The notes beneath the pieces were generated by a model. The model was not told where the DNA came from, made no database searches, and saw only the letters and a list, made by a program, of their open reading frames with translations. A stretch of DNA of 58,100 nt from Isochrysis galbana (taxonomy: Eukaryota > Haptophyta > Isochrysidales > Isochrysidaceae): assembly GCA_018136815.1 (NCBI GenBank), contig CM030944.1, positions 247,745-305,844 of the forward strand. Direction: 5' to 3'. The position numbers and the translations under genes were made by a program. Below are positions 12,101-20,909 of the stretch, in pieces. Numbering within the stretch: position 1 is the stretch's first letter; each line of letters starts with the position of its first letter.

Positions 12101-15100
12101 GGATGCCCCAAAAACCAGAGGCTAAATCGAGAGTACATAAAAAGAGAGAACTGAGCGGCCCTTGGCCGGACGCTAGCCTATCAATAGCCTCTACAATGAG
12201 GGGTAGAGGGCTATCCTCGACGCGTAGCTTGGCGTTCGTGTCGCGGTAGTCCACGCAGAATCGAACGGAGCCATCTTTCTTGCTGACCAGGACTACTCGG
12301 GAAGCCCAAGCCGAATTTGACTTGCGAATAATGCCGGCGGCTTCCATCTTGGCTACCTCCTCTTCTATGATGAGCTCGCCTGCGCGGCCCACTCTAGACG
12401 GAGCATGCCGGTGAGGAACAGCGCCGGGGTTGAGTGGCAACTCCACCTCGAGAACGTGCGTATGGTTTGGAGCCCCCGGGTGCAACGCGAAAGCTTTGAT
12501 GCGCCGGGCCAAGAGTTGGCGTACTTCTTCTCGTTGATCGTCGGAAAGAAGCCGGTCCGGATCGATGGTGGCTGAGTCGAGTAGAGCTCGTTGCTCCTCG
12601 CTCAGCGCGGTGACAGGGTCACCATCCCCCTCGCTTCCAGTCGGAGTCCAGCCCCGGTGCAACTTGAAACGCACCTGGAGCGAAGCTATCGGATGCAGAG
12701 ACGGCAGGGTCAGCGCATTGACCCCGGTGTGGACGATCGTCACCGCGATGCGATGATCGTCCGTGGGCGTGACCACCGTGGGCATTACGAGAGGGGACGA
12801 ATCGAGAGCCTCGCGGTTTGGTAGGCGGTCGACCAGCATCGCGCAGTCCGAATGATCTCGGAGAGCTAGCGGAACCCTAACCCAGATGGTTGCGCGGTGG
12901 AAGGCAGGAATCGTCACCGCTTGCTCCGTGTAGAGAAGATATTCGGACGAGGTAGACGCCGGAGCTTTGGCCGCAAACTCGTCGGCAGACTCAAAGAGAG
13001 GTGTATAGAGTGGCTGCCTAGCATCAGCAGCAGCCTCACCCACCGATCCGGCCGGGATCTCTCGTGTTGCCGTCGACCTCTCCAGAAAGTCGACAGTCAG
13101 CGGCTGACCGGGTGACATCGAGATAGCTCCGACGAAGCCGGAGTCCGCGACTGGGGGCGGCGCCGTGGAAACTCTGACTACGCATTCGGAAAGGACTCTT
13201 GAAGAGTCTTCTGCATCGCCAGAGGCCGGACGGAGGCGGAGGCTTCCCTCTGAGCTCGCGGCGTCGAGAGAAATGGTAGCGGAGTGAGCGGCCAAAAAAT
13301 CGTTCCCGAGCAGAAGCATCGGGTTCCCTTCGATGACCGCGAACGAATGACGGAAGAGGCGACCGGACAAGGAGAAGACGAGGCTAGCCCGGCCCCTAGT
13401 GATGAGAGGAAGGCCGTCCGGCCCATGTAGGTTGGGGACGGTAGCGTCCGATACGCGTTCGACGCAAGCGTCTTCAGGTAGTCGATCGAGAAGAGCAGTG
13501 GTGATTACTGATGGGCCCGCTCCAGTGTCAGCCAGGGTGCTGTTCACCGTGAGAGCAACGTCCGGGAGAACGAACCCTTGAGCTGCGCGGTCGCCATCGG
13601 CACGGCAGACCACGAGATCGCGGACATAGAGGCAGTGACGAGGGTAGAGCGGCGGCGGCGTGTCCGCGATAGATTCTACTGGAAGCGAGGTTCCGGCTCC
13701 GGGTGACGGGGTGGTTGGATTGGAGGCTGGCCTGGACGGAGAAGATTCATCGACGTGGGGCACTCGCTCGATAGCGGCGGCTACCGTCTGCGGCACGAAT
13801 GGTATTGAAGAGTATGGGGATGCCTTTGCCGAACTAGAGGGGTTAGGCACGCCATCATAGCCTAGCCCTCGACGGTCCGTCGGATGCCGAGGTTGATCCA
13901 TTTGGCGTGACCATTCCTTCTCCAGGGACTTCTGCAAGTCTGTCTTCGGAAGCTTCGACAACTCGGAAAAACCAGCCGCACTGAGACCCCTAGCGGCAGC
14001 CCCATCGCAACACAGTGCCCGTGGAGTACCCTCTCCTTCGGCGGCGTCGGAGGGCTTGGTCTCGAGGGTCTGCATGCTCCGGTGTTCTGGCATCTCGGGC
14101 GTGTCATCTTCTCCCGAGTCGGGCCCGACATCCCAGGTTTCGAGTGGCCTTTCGGCTACGAACGAATTGGTCAGTTCGGCCACTCCCTCGTCGCCAGCCG
14201 TGAAGGAGGCGCTCGGAGATAGTGCATTGATGCCTTGGGAGCCCAGTCGAGACAAGATGGAAGGTTCCGACGGCTCCGCAGCTGCCGCTTGCTCAGCGAT
14301 TTCTTGGGCGATGGAAGGCGTGACATCCTGCCACCGATGGACCCCCGAAATTACATCACGATCGAAGACCTGCCACTTGCTGCGGCGCTTCTTCACCGTG
14401 TTTGGAGGGCCTGGCGTTGTAGAGCGGTCCCTTATGGGCCACTCCCACGGCGTGAAGCAGTCCACTTCCGCCACGGTCCCGTCTTGCGATGCGTTGGTTT
14501 CCGAGTCCTTCCGATGGAGCAGGCGAGACGCATCGGCAACGGGGCCCGCGTCTGAGATCACGACTACCGAATCGGACACTAGCGTACCGCTGGGAGGCGT
14601 GAGGTGAGAGCTAGAAGCTGCCTCGCCTCCCCCCTCCATGAAGCGAGCCAGAGCCGTCCTCGGCTCAGCCAGTTCGAAGCCGGTCGAGCAAAGCGAAGGG
14701 CGTTCTCTCAAGCTGGCAGCGGCTTGGGAAATTGCCCAGTCCACCGTGAAGTCGAGCGAACGCGACGCCTTGGCTTCGCGCGCATAACGGCGCAAGACCG
14801 GCATCCACTGGGCCGCCATTGCACCGGCAATGCCCACATAGGTGCGGCTGCGAAGGGCGCCACGGTGGGGCGACGGCGATAGATCCGCCATCGCGGATAG
14901 ACGTCCCTCGACAATCTTCGAAGGCTGCAGGGGCGGGAGTGAAGCCGTCAGGTACAGGCCAGTTGCTTTTTGATGGCCCGTGCCGTGCTGCCACGGCTGC
15001 ACAAACTGCCGCGGTCGCAACCCCCCGACTAAGGCGGAGGCTTCCGCGTGCATTCGAGGATTTTCGACGGCAACGAAAGGCGCGTTGGCGCTTGCCATGG

Positions 15101-16229
15101 CGAGGAAGACTCTAGCGGCGGATTCGAGAGCCTGGCGTCGTCCCGGCTCCCGATCGAGCCACTGGCAACTCACCGCCGACGAATACGTGCACGGCGGATG
15201 CGCGACCACGAGGTCCCAACCGAGGTTTTGAATGTGAAGAGCATCTCCGCAGAAGTGGGGAATGTAGTCGATCTCCGACGGTCGTAGATCGCACGTCGCG
15301 ACGTGCGCTCCGGCGAGTAGGAACATCGAAGACACGACCCCGCTAGCTTCACCGACGACTAGAACGCGGGGTGGAGGAATCCCCTCGGCCGCGTCGAACG
15401 TCACGGCGTCGTGGATCGCCGCTAACTCAGCGCAAAGCTCGTCAAAATGCGTCGGCAGTACGGCAGAGGGTGATGAATGAGTGCTCGCGTGCGGCCGCCG
15501 CAAGGCTAGAGCAGCTTCGGCGAGATGGCGGGGCAAGATGACGGAGGAACCGCTAGCCCGGGCACGGGAGGCGGCTAACATTTGGAGCTCGCGCGTAGGG
15601 GCGCGGGCAGCTTCAGTAGACTTGGCGGCCGAGGAACAACCAACCACGGCGATCCGGTGGATGGCCTCGGCAGTAGAATTCAGGGGGAGGGGGTCGTCGC
15701 CCTGAAGTTTCGGTGGGCTAGACCTGAAGGGGGTTGGCTCCGGCGGGCGATCCCTGGAACAGGGATCCTCCGGAGAGCCGAGAGAAAGAGGAGACGCCGG
15801 CGTCCGTGTGGGGCGCGACGAGAGATCGTAATCGACGGCCCCTGCGTCTCCCGAGTCTGGGGTGGCCACGGCGTGAGCGCGGAAAGCCGCAGCTCCCTTG
15901 GAACCTTCATCTTCATTGACTCCGGAAGCCGACCCTTCCGGGTCGGGAACCAGGTCAGAAACGAGAACAGGTGCAACTTCGAGACGAGAGAATGAACACG
16001 ATGACGGAGAAATATAACGAACCGGGGAGAGAGGTGAGGAGGAGGCACAAGTCTCCGCCTCCACTGCACGAGAACCTACGGTAGACAACGACAATTCGTC
16101 CGCAGAGCGGCTCCGGCTATGGCCCTTGGGAGAGAGGTCTCCAGTGGGGTCCCGCCGGGAAAGAGCAGAAACAGGTAAAGCAGCAACAACGTTTTCGGAC
16201 GCGGCAGCGGCCACGTCGGACCTATCCAT
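9168..16229 (-). CDS. Chromovirus polyprotein: MTase-like, protease, RT, RNase H, integrase, chromodomain
   Basis: About 2,353 residues from the first in-frame ATG at 16229. The N-terminal 250 residues are Ser/Pro-rich, in the place of Gag. Residues about 255-485 resemble phage-type DNA cytosine methyltransferases: VLVVGEASG (cofactor loop), CDLRPSE, AHPPCTY with the motif-IV Pro-Cys, VAVENP (motif VI) and QPWQHGTGHQKATGLYL. Residues about 860-1000 are a retropepsin with ADTGAG. The reverse transcriptase follows with YLDD at about 1430 (11931-11942). RNase H (IVKTDGASK, about 1580-1715) is next. Integrase has the HHCC knuckle (H...HLGV...CHECT) and core blocks YCDVL, RTDAGSN and GFVERAQQ (about 1890-2110). 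A chromodomain (EYIVEKLLDRR...YLVKWRGY...TWEP) is at about 2250-2305. The frame is intact, so the element may be autonomous. Confidence 0.93.
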   Translation of the reverse strand: MDRSDVAAAASENVVAALPVSALSRRDPTGDLSPKGHSRSRSADELSLSTVGSRAVEAETCASSSPLSPVRYISPSSCSFSRLEVAPVLVSDLVPDPEGSASGVNEDEGSKGAAAFRAHAVATPDSGDAGAVDYDLSSRPTRTPASPLSLGSPEDPCSRDRPPEPTPFRSSPPKLQGDDPLPLNSTAEAIHRIAVVGCSSAAKSTEAARAPTRELQMLAASRARASGSSVILPRHLAEAALALRRPHASTHSSPSAVLPTHFDELCAELAAIHDAVTFDAAEGIPPPRVLVVGEASGVVSSMFLLAGAHVATCDLRPSEIDYIPHFCGDALHIQNLGWDLVVAHPPCTYSSAVSCQWLDREPGRRQALESAARVFLAMASANAPFVAVENPRMHAEASALVGGLRPRQFVQPWQHGTGHQKATGLYLTASLPPLQPSKIVEGRLSAMADLSPSPHRGALRSRTYVGIAGAMAAQWMPVLRRYAREAKASRSLDFTVDWAISQAAASLRERPSLCSTGFELAEPRTALARFMEGGGEAASSSHLTPPSGTLVSDSVVVISDAGPVADASRLLHRKDSETNASQDGTVAEVDCFTPWEWPIRDRSTTPGPPNTVKKRRSKWQVFDRDVISGVHRWQDVTPSIAQEIAEQAAAAEPSEPSILSRLGSQGINALSPSASFTAGDEGVAELTNSFVAERPLETWDVGPDSGEDDTPEMPEHRSMQTLETKPSDAAEGEGTPRALCCDGAAARGLSAAGFSELSKLPKTDLQKSLEKEWSRQMDQPRHPTDRRGLGYDGVPNPSSSAKASPYSSIPFVPQTVAAAIERVPHVDESSPSRPASNPTTPSPGAGTSLPVESIADTPPPLYPRHCLYVRDLVVCRADGDRAAQGFVLPDVALTVNSTLADTGAGPSVITTALLDRLPEDACVERVSDATVPNLHGPDGLPLITRGRASLVFSLSGRLFRHSFAVIEGNPMLLLGNDFLAAHSATISLDAASSEGSLRLRPASGDAEDSSRVLSECVVRVSTAPPPVADSGFVGAISMSPGQPLTVDFLERSTATREIPAGSVGEAAADARQPLYTPLFESADEFAAKAPASTSSEYLLYTEQAVTIPAFHRATIWVRVPLALRDHSDCAMLVDRLPNREALDSSPLVMPTVVTPTDDHRIAVTIVHTGVNALTLPSLHPIASLQVRFKLHRGWTPTGSEGDGDPVTALSEEQRALLDSATIDPDRLLSDDQREEVRQLLARRIKAFALHPGAPNHTHVLEVELPLNPGAVPHRHAPSRVGRAGELIIEEEVAKMEAAGIIRKSNSAWASRVVLVSKKDGSVRFCVDYRDTNAKLRVEDSPLPLIVEAIDRLASGQGPLSSLFLCTLDLASGFWGIPIKESHKHITAFTTHRGKYEFNFLPFGIQSGPSYMCRLMDIVLGALAWEICMPYLDDVGIWSTGVGPSEEARAQASFEQMLHRLDLVLERLEWAGLTCKMSKCVFFATSTEYLGHVVSREGLKMDPKKVAAVAVIDPSSINSLEAVRSFLGLCSYYRRFIRQFAAKAAPLTALTRKGCDVAKESQSEECRRAIQELKTAITSEPVLTPPRDDRPFIVKTDGASKLGIAGILSQLGDDNRERVVGYYARSLTSAERHWTVTEIELLAALESIRNWRPYLWGRRFKLVVDHSALRWLHTMKDQVAGGPASRLTRWALKLAEYRFDVEHKPGAVHQDADGLSRLASLEPEHEDEPLAGPASLAVREPGSESLAEHERSHPVAAITRSVATARGLQALDRSRRRASDSGPAIQSSYLAPGTPTSEEMRAALAEDPFVEPLLGSGETANHEPSGQGSPPPAAASGPIAEDDSCSSSVAPVPAQPSKMFRRFVVHDGLVYYRTVLDSIDPDSLVLYVPPLLRSRYLFAYHDRSGHLGVSRMSGLLRTRVYWPGMSSDVASYVRECHECTLAKPLPRALASPSGLSVGTYPFDVVYCDVLSLAPTHNFVPGVSGYDKLVVFIDSLTRWIEAEPSNGDPSSEMALDMFIRLIVTRYGVPRQLRTDAGSNLCSVLVSRILELTGTDLSSTEPYRHEGVGFVERAQQTLIRLMRASNEGGSHWVDHLPFLLLSLRASSGRVTSRSPASLIFGRELRLPAQLSDPKSVSPTALEAASADVRSYASRLNASLRLSWSSALEATLAAQAESVRDATIKSQRPARFEPGDRVCMRLPGHANKLQFIYSGPYRVVEALSDTRYRLRDLENRLVKEEVHISNLRPYHTFVDEEPLADDEYIVEKLLDRRSHGDSIEYLVKWRGYALREATWEPRSELLRRCSDLLDDYDRSVEETCPEDVESPEATSSSARDTPLPPVLDAPSSRTRSRLHPR
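14775..15465 (-). other. Phage-type cytosine methyltransferase-like domain within the polyprotein
   Basis: This segment sits between the disordered N-terminus and the protease. The visible order is a Rossmann-like VVGEASG loop, an acidic CDLRPSE strand end, DLVVAHPPCTY, ARVFLAM, PFVAVENPRMH, the QPW...KATGLYL block, PPLQPSKIVEGR and RSRTYVGIAGAMAAQW. That order is the one I associate with small phage and prophage cytosine methyltransferase proteins. The Cys expected to attack cytosine is retained in the PPC block. Target-recognition features cannot be judged by eye, so activity is inferred, not shown. Confidence 0.72.
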
Positions 16230-16290
16230 AGAACCTAGAGCAGAAGATGATACCGAGTCGACAGCCCTCGAGGGCTTTACAACTGACTGT

Positions 16291-16854
16291 TTACGAAACG
16301 AAGAGACCGAAGACGCGTCGGATCCACCTAGCCCACCCCCTTGGGCAGGGCCGTCGGGGGATGAATCCAGGGATGAAGATGCGATCGGAGCCAGTCGTGG
16401 AGATAGCAGCCGGAGTGATGGGTGCCACTGGTGCAGCCTCAGAGGCCGTGGGATCACTCGGACATCCAACGGGAACAGAAGCTGCAGCGGGCAGAGAAGG
16501 TTCCCTGAGAGGTTCCTCCTCTGCGGCCGAGGACGCGAGCTTAGATTTCGTGCTTGTCGAGTCGAGCGCTACCGGAGGGCTCTGAGCCACTCCGTCGCGA
16601 GCGGCACCGGCGGCTAGCGCGGCGCTTTGCCCCTCCTCCCCACCGGGAGTCGGGTGAATGAAATTCTGGACTGGGTCGGGCAACCCCATTCGGGTGTATG
16701 GACAGGGAACGAACGGCGAACGAAGGACTGTGGGGCGGCGAGGCGCTCCTAGCGGCCCTAGTGTGTTGGGTTTTAAGAGATTGTTAGACCTACAAAGAAC
16801 TCTTCCCTCAGGGAGGGAGCCTAGGCTGCTTGAGTGCAGCGACGCAGCGAACAA
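16291..16854 (-). other. Open frame crossing from the 5' LTR into the internal region
   Basis: This frame lies in a different register from the polyprotein. It runs from the 5' LTR across the LTR border (16555) to a stop at 16291, overlapping the upstream extension of the polyprotein frame for about 180 bases. It has no in-frame ATG at its edge and no recognised domain. It could be a small leader frame or chance; its presence in both LTRs (the 7426-7758 copy stops outside the 3' LTR) follows from LTR duplication. Confidence 0.3.
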
Positions 16855-17877
16855 CGACGGACAAAGAGCCTGAGAACAACAGGATACACCGACTCACAAA
16901 CACACCGGAATCATTCACCCAAACCAAGCAAATTATCAAGCAACCGCGACCCCAAATCACCGATAACTCAAACACGTCGCGAGAGACGGAGAGAGAGAGC
17001 GAGAGAGAGAGAGAGACTCCGCAGCGACGGCCGGAGCGTGTCTCCGTTGTAACTTCCCACGTAGCGGAGAGTCCGAAGGGGAGCGTCATGTCGCGCGACC
17101 ACGGCGATCACTTTGGATACAGATCGCAACGAGATGTCTTCACGACAGAGGAAATCTTGCCGTTGAGCGTGAACCTTCTAGACGCTTCTAACGAACAACC
17201 CTGAGTAGCAACCAAGGGGAAGAAACACCAAAGGGGCCAAGGCTTGCATGTAGCTTGCATCAAGGGGAAAGATTCCCTCACCTAGGAAGCGAACCTACAC
17301 CGATCTCCAAGGGGAGATGGCAAATTAAACCTCAAATCTCGAGCGGCTAGAGCAACCGACTCGCTCGCCAAAACCTTGACCGAGAAGAAAGAAGCAAGGA
17401 CCTACAAGCCAAGGGTAGCGGACCTAGGGAATGTGAGAGGAAATTTCCGAACGCCAAGACGAACGCCAAACGCTGGAAGACAACGAAACCCTAACCAGGC
17501 TAAACAAAACCTACGACGAACAGGCCTGGACGACAACGAAAGTTAGCAAGTCCCAAGAAAGAACCGGAACCCAACAAGAAACAACAAGCCTTGCAAGAAG
17601 CTAAACAAGCCTTCACAAGGTAACCTGAGAGCCTGAGACAAGCGCGCAGCGAGTGACAGGCGACCTGGCTCCTTTGGGTCAAGATTACCCGAAAGGAGGA
17701 AACCTGGAATCTAGACCTGACAAACAGGCTAGAAGGAACGAAACAAGAACTCGAATTCTAGATCGCTAGGGACGAACCCTACCAACCTAGATGTACCTGA
17801 GCTTCACCGTGTGGCCGCACGGCGAAGGACCTGGAATCAAGAGCCTGGAAATCGCATCATCTGGGATGAATGCGACA
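16555..17877 (-). repeat. 5' LTR of the chromovirus
   Basis: Direct repeat of 7459-8781. Upstream of the polyprotein in transcription order, so it should carry the promoter and transcription start; no TATA box or start site could be assigned with confidence. Confidence 0.95.
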
Positions 17878-17882
17878 AACAC

Positions 17883-18187
17883 CGAACATGGTAGTACGCC
17901 CCTACTCCATCCCGACAGGCAAAACACCTGTATTGGGGTCGCTTGGGTTTCTCCACAGAGCACCCAACATAACTACAGACGCCCTTTTGAGGTGAGACAC
18001 GCCGGACGTTGTGCTTCTCCTTCCGCGAACCACGCGTGCCGCCCTTTGCGCTCTGCTCAGCAATCGCGAGGGCGACGACACCCATGTCCACAAGCTCGTG
18101 CTCTGCGCGCTTTTGGCAGTGTGTGGACGGAGGGCTCAGAAATTCCGAAGAATTTTTCACATCCTTGCCCCTGCCTTCATCACACAC
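17883..18187 (-). pseudogene. piggyBac-like transposase C-terminal Cys-rich fragment
   Basis: The minus-strand frame ends with a Cys-rich segment: VCSYVGCSVEKPKRPQYRC, FACRDGVGAYYH and VRC. This spacing (CxxxxC ... YxCxxCxxG...YH) is what the zinc-binding C-terminus of piggyBac transposases looks like. The retrotransposon interrupts the codon after the last Cys. Reading past the insertion, with one duplication removed, the frame continues for about ten residues with two more Cys-His pairs (7458 downward) and stops. The part upstream of 18187 is not recognisable as catalytic domain, so the protein is a remnant. Confidence 0.68.
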
Positions 18188-18814
18188 AAGCCTGCAGGCC
18201 TGCGGAGCCGGAGTGGCTTGACGGTGTCAAGTATCTGAGACGCCCATTGCAAGCAAAACGCCACCTGCGAGCACGCCAGGAATGAGATGGGGGTGAGCTC
18301 GCACGCGGCAGCATACTGTATGTATAAGGGCGAGGTGGTGGCACGCCCAGACCGGCTTTCTTCTCGCTTGTTTGACCGCCGCCCGCCCCCACCCCGACTT
18401 ACCTTCGTTCTCGCGGGGAGCGGGGAGCGGGGAACGGGGGCGACTGTGTATAGATAAGAATTTCAGACCGAGAGGTGAAAAAGGGAGGGGTGTTGTTTGG
18501 TCACGGAGAGGACCCGTGGGGGAAAAGGGCGGGGGAGGGGGGGAGAGGAGGGAAACGGGCTCGCGCCAACCTTTCGTGGCAACGTTCTCCCGCGCTTCTA
18601 AAACCAAGCATCATTGTTGAATTTATCAGTGGGATATATCTACCCAGGCCTAGGAGGAGCCCCATTTCGCCTCGGGAGGCCCCCTGGGGCCCTCCTGAGG
18701 CCCTTAGGGGCTCCCAATATAGCCATATGTACTAAAAACGTCCCGATCGTCCGCCTCGCGGACTACGGAAGTACTAGGGTTAACAAGGTTGAGAATGGGA
18801 ATGGGGTCTCGCTG

Positions 18815-18882
18815 ATAGCCCGGTCACTCACTAGGGGGGTGCGGAGGGCGAAATCGGTAATGGGCAAATGGAGGCCTAAATA
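18815..18882 (+). repeat. Third copy of the TAGCCCGGTCACTCACTA repeat, ending in an A-run
   Basis: It matches the first part of 6736-6906 (AGCCCGGTCACTCACTA, GGGTGCGGAGGGC, AATGGGCAAATG, CCTAAATAA) and ends in a run of A at 18881-18890. It begins about 30 bases right of the piggyBac TTAA. Confidence 0.65.
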
Positions 18883-18889
18883 AAAAAAA

Positions 18890-20480
18890 AAGGATCTGAA
18901 GGTTCAGGGCTACACACCTATCACTGGACAGCGCATACTACTGCTACTGCACATCAGCCAGCGCCCTTATCTCCCTTTTCTCCGCCCCCTTGCCTTCCCC
19001 CCCTCATTCCTTTGTCTTCGGTGTCGGGGGTGCGGCCCTGGTACACTACCTAGGGCCCGGTTTTGGGTGTGGGGTCCGGGCAGGCCTTTTGGATTTACGT
19101 TGGTAGGATAGAGTAGGAATCTCTTAATGTGGTTGTTCCAGGGGTGGTGCACCGGCGTGTTATACGCCTCTATCTCTTGTGTTTCGCGGTTTCTGTCTCG
19201 ACTAGGTGCTCCATCCCTAGCTTGCTAGCTCTGCTATCATGGTTATACTATTATACTAGGCTCTAGGCATGCAAAAGAGCATTGAAATAATTTTTGAAAT
19301 TTGATTTTTTTGTCTAAATTCGGACAAACTTCTTGAAATTTTGCACATATTTTTGATCGAAATGTGGGCGAAAAAAATTTGAAATATCCGCCAGGCCCTA
19401 CATTCAACCCAAAGCGTCCGAGGCATCTCAGTTTCGGAACGGAGGTAGCAGTAGAAAGTAAGGAGGGAGTCGTTGAACACCTCTTATTAAATGAAAGCGC
19501 TTGACGAACGAGAGCAGCTCTTGCGCGGGGGAAAGCCCCCCCCTAGCGGCGAACACCTACAACGAGGACGAGGGCTACCGCGGGGAGAGGGAAGAGGGAA
19601 GCGAGCGGGACCAACGCGAGGACAAGGAGGGCTCAGGCGATGGCATTGTGCAAGGAAACAAGCGCGCAAGGCAGGTGAGACAGCCCGGAGGAAAGGCGGC
19701 GGGATCACGGAAAGGGCGCGGATGGGCCGGTCAATCCTTATAACCGTAAAGGGTCGATCGCGAATGCGACAGAATGCGGGCTGCAGAATCACAATCTCAG
19801 ACCGTCTCAGCCCCACCGACGTCGCGCGCGATCGAAGCTCCCGTGGAATCCGAGGCCGCCGTCTCGGATCATCAGGCCCCGCGCCGCTCGCCTCCGAGCG
19901 GTCGCGGCACGCTACATAGATAGTCCTACGTCACTAGGTCAAACTATAACTATAACAATAGTTTTCTTTTTCTTTCACAATACCAATATTTATTTTTGTT
20001 TGTCATCATTTACTTTTACTCGTATGAATAGGAGCTTAGTCAATACTGTCGATCAAGTTAAGCAAGTCGCAAAGTGGAAAGCCGAGTTGCGCGCACCATC
20101 ATCTCCATCTTCACCTTACGAAAACCGAGGTACATATTAAATCACTCTCGATGCCCTCGCTTGCATCCAGCACACGCGCATACACACAAGGGGAAAACGT
20201 TATGGCTCCACTGTTTGCTGCCTCTGGTACGAGAAGGAATCCAGCTGAGTACCCTTTAGCGGCGAGATAGTTGAGTTCGAAGGGGGACTAGGTGGAAGCG
20301 GGCTACGTAGTTCCAACCAAAAATCGCCGGTCTGCATGCATTCCGCGAGGCCGCATGGACGTCGTGTGCTCTGTAGCCGACTGGATCAGACAACCGGCCA
20401 ATCAGCCGATCTGTCACTCTGGATGGCCAAGCGCTCTTAGTGCACAGGCGGACCATTAGCGAGAGCAGCTCGGCCACATA
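18890..20480. other. Intergenic repeats, no gene recognised
   Basis: The stretch at 18890-19200 shares short blocks (TCTGAAGGTTC, GCTACACACCTA, CTTCGGTGTCGGGG) with 30465-30610, and its pattern of TAGGGCCC... GGTGCACCGGC recalls the 3' region of the LINE copy at 31872-32753, so it is probably a decayed LINE tail. A 22-base block at 19750-19771 (minus strand TGTCGCATTCGCGATCGACC) matches the starts of the repeats at 33732 and 57724. The ACTATTGTTATAG motif occurs inverted near 19945-19960. Confidence 0.45.
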
Positions 20481-20483
20481 CAG

Positions 20484-20798
20484 TTAGCCGCAATTGGCGT
20501 AGTTCTTGGTGCATCCAAGCGACCAGCTGTCAGCCTCGTTAAGGTCGAAACCGGGTTCATGGCCTGGCTTGTGTTTGGGTTTCTCGTTCGCCTGCGGCTC
20601 TGTCTCCTCGCCCGTCCTTTCCTGCTGCCTCCACTGCTGCGATACATGGTGACGGTGGCGGTGCGCTCCTACCACCTCTTTCAGCGCGCTCGCGCCAGGC
20701 CACGCGAGTGGCAGCACTGCAAGGATGAGAAGGGCGAGCAGCGCCTTGCGGGAGCAGTGGCCGGCGCTGCTCGGCGGAGGCACTTCAATCAGTGTCAT
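20484..20798 (-). CDS. Possible small secreted or membrane-anchored protein
   Basis: A 104-residue frame from ATG at 20798. After 17 residues comes a strongly hydrophobic stretch (ALLALLILAVLPLAWPGASA) suitable as a signal peptide or single membrane anchor. It is followed by a His/Arg/Gln/Glu/Lys-rich hydrophilic tail ending with two Cys (LGCTKNYANCG). No family was recognised. Without splice or expression evidence this could be a chance frame. Confidence 0.3.
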   Translation of the reverse strand: MTLIEVPPPSSAGHCSRKALLALLILAVLPLAWPGASALKEVVGAHRHRHHVSQQWRQQERTGEETEPQANEKPKHKPGHEPGFDLNEADSWSLGCTKNYANCG

Positions 20799-20909
20799 CT
20801 CAGCGGTACTGGCGCGGCTGTGGCTCTGTTGAGACTCGCTGTGGCTCTCCCGGGCGCTCTCGCTCTCTACACCCAGCTGTGCAAGGTGGCTGGGCAAGGC
20901 TGGCACAGG

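Larger units (their letters stand above)
7459..17877 (-). mobile_element. Complete Ty3/gypsy chromovirus with methyltransferase-like domain
   Basis: Two direct LTRs of 1,323 bp (7459-8781 and 16555-17877) bound a 7.8-kb internal region with one long polyprotein on the minus strand. The 5' LTR is therefore the right-hand one. The element begins TGTCG and ends CGACA, and is flanked by a perfect 5-bp duplication aacac (7454-7458 and 17878-17882). Open frames inside the two LTRs translate identically and I saw no difference in the stretches compared, which points to recent insertion. A G-run (cccccgact on plus, 8781-8790) lies next to the 3' LTR as a possible polypurine tract. No canonical TGG-starting primer binding site is visible inside the 5' LTR. 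The target was the C-terminal coding part of a piggyBac-like transposase. Confidence 0.95.
7209..18779 (-). mobile_element. piggyBac-like element, interrupted by an LTR retrotransposon
   Basis: The left end CCCTAGTACTTCCGTA (7209-7224) is the exact reverse complement of the right end at 18764-18779, a perfect 16-bp terminal inverted repeat. TTAA flanks both ends (7205-7208 and 18780-18783), the hallmark target duplication of the piggyBac superfamily, whose ends also typically start CCC. Small hairpins lie just inside each end (7219-7240 and 18749-18763). Without the inserted 10,419-bp retrotransposon and one copy of its duplication, the element is only about 1.15 kb. It therefore carries just the transposase C-terminus and is a deletion derivative. 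Confidence 0.9.
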
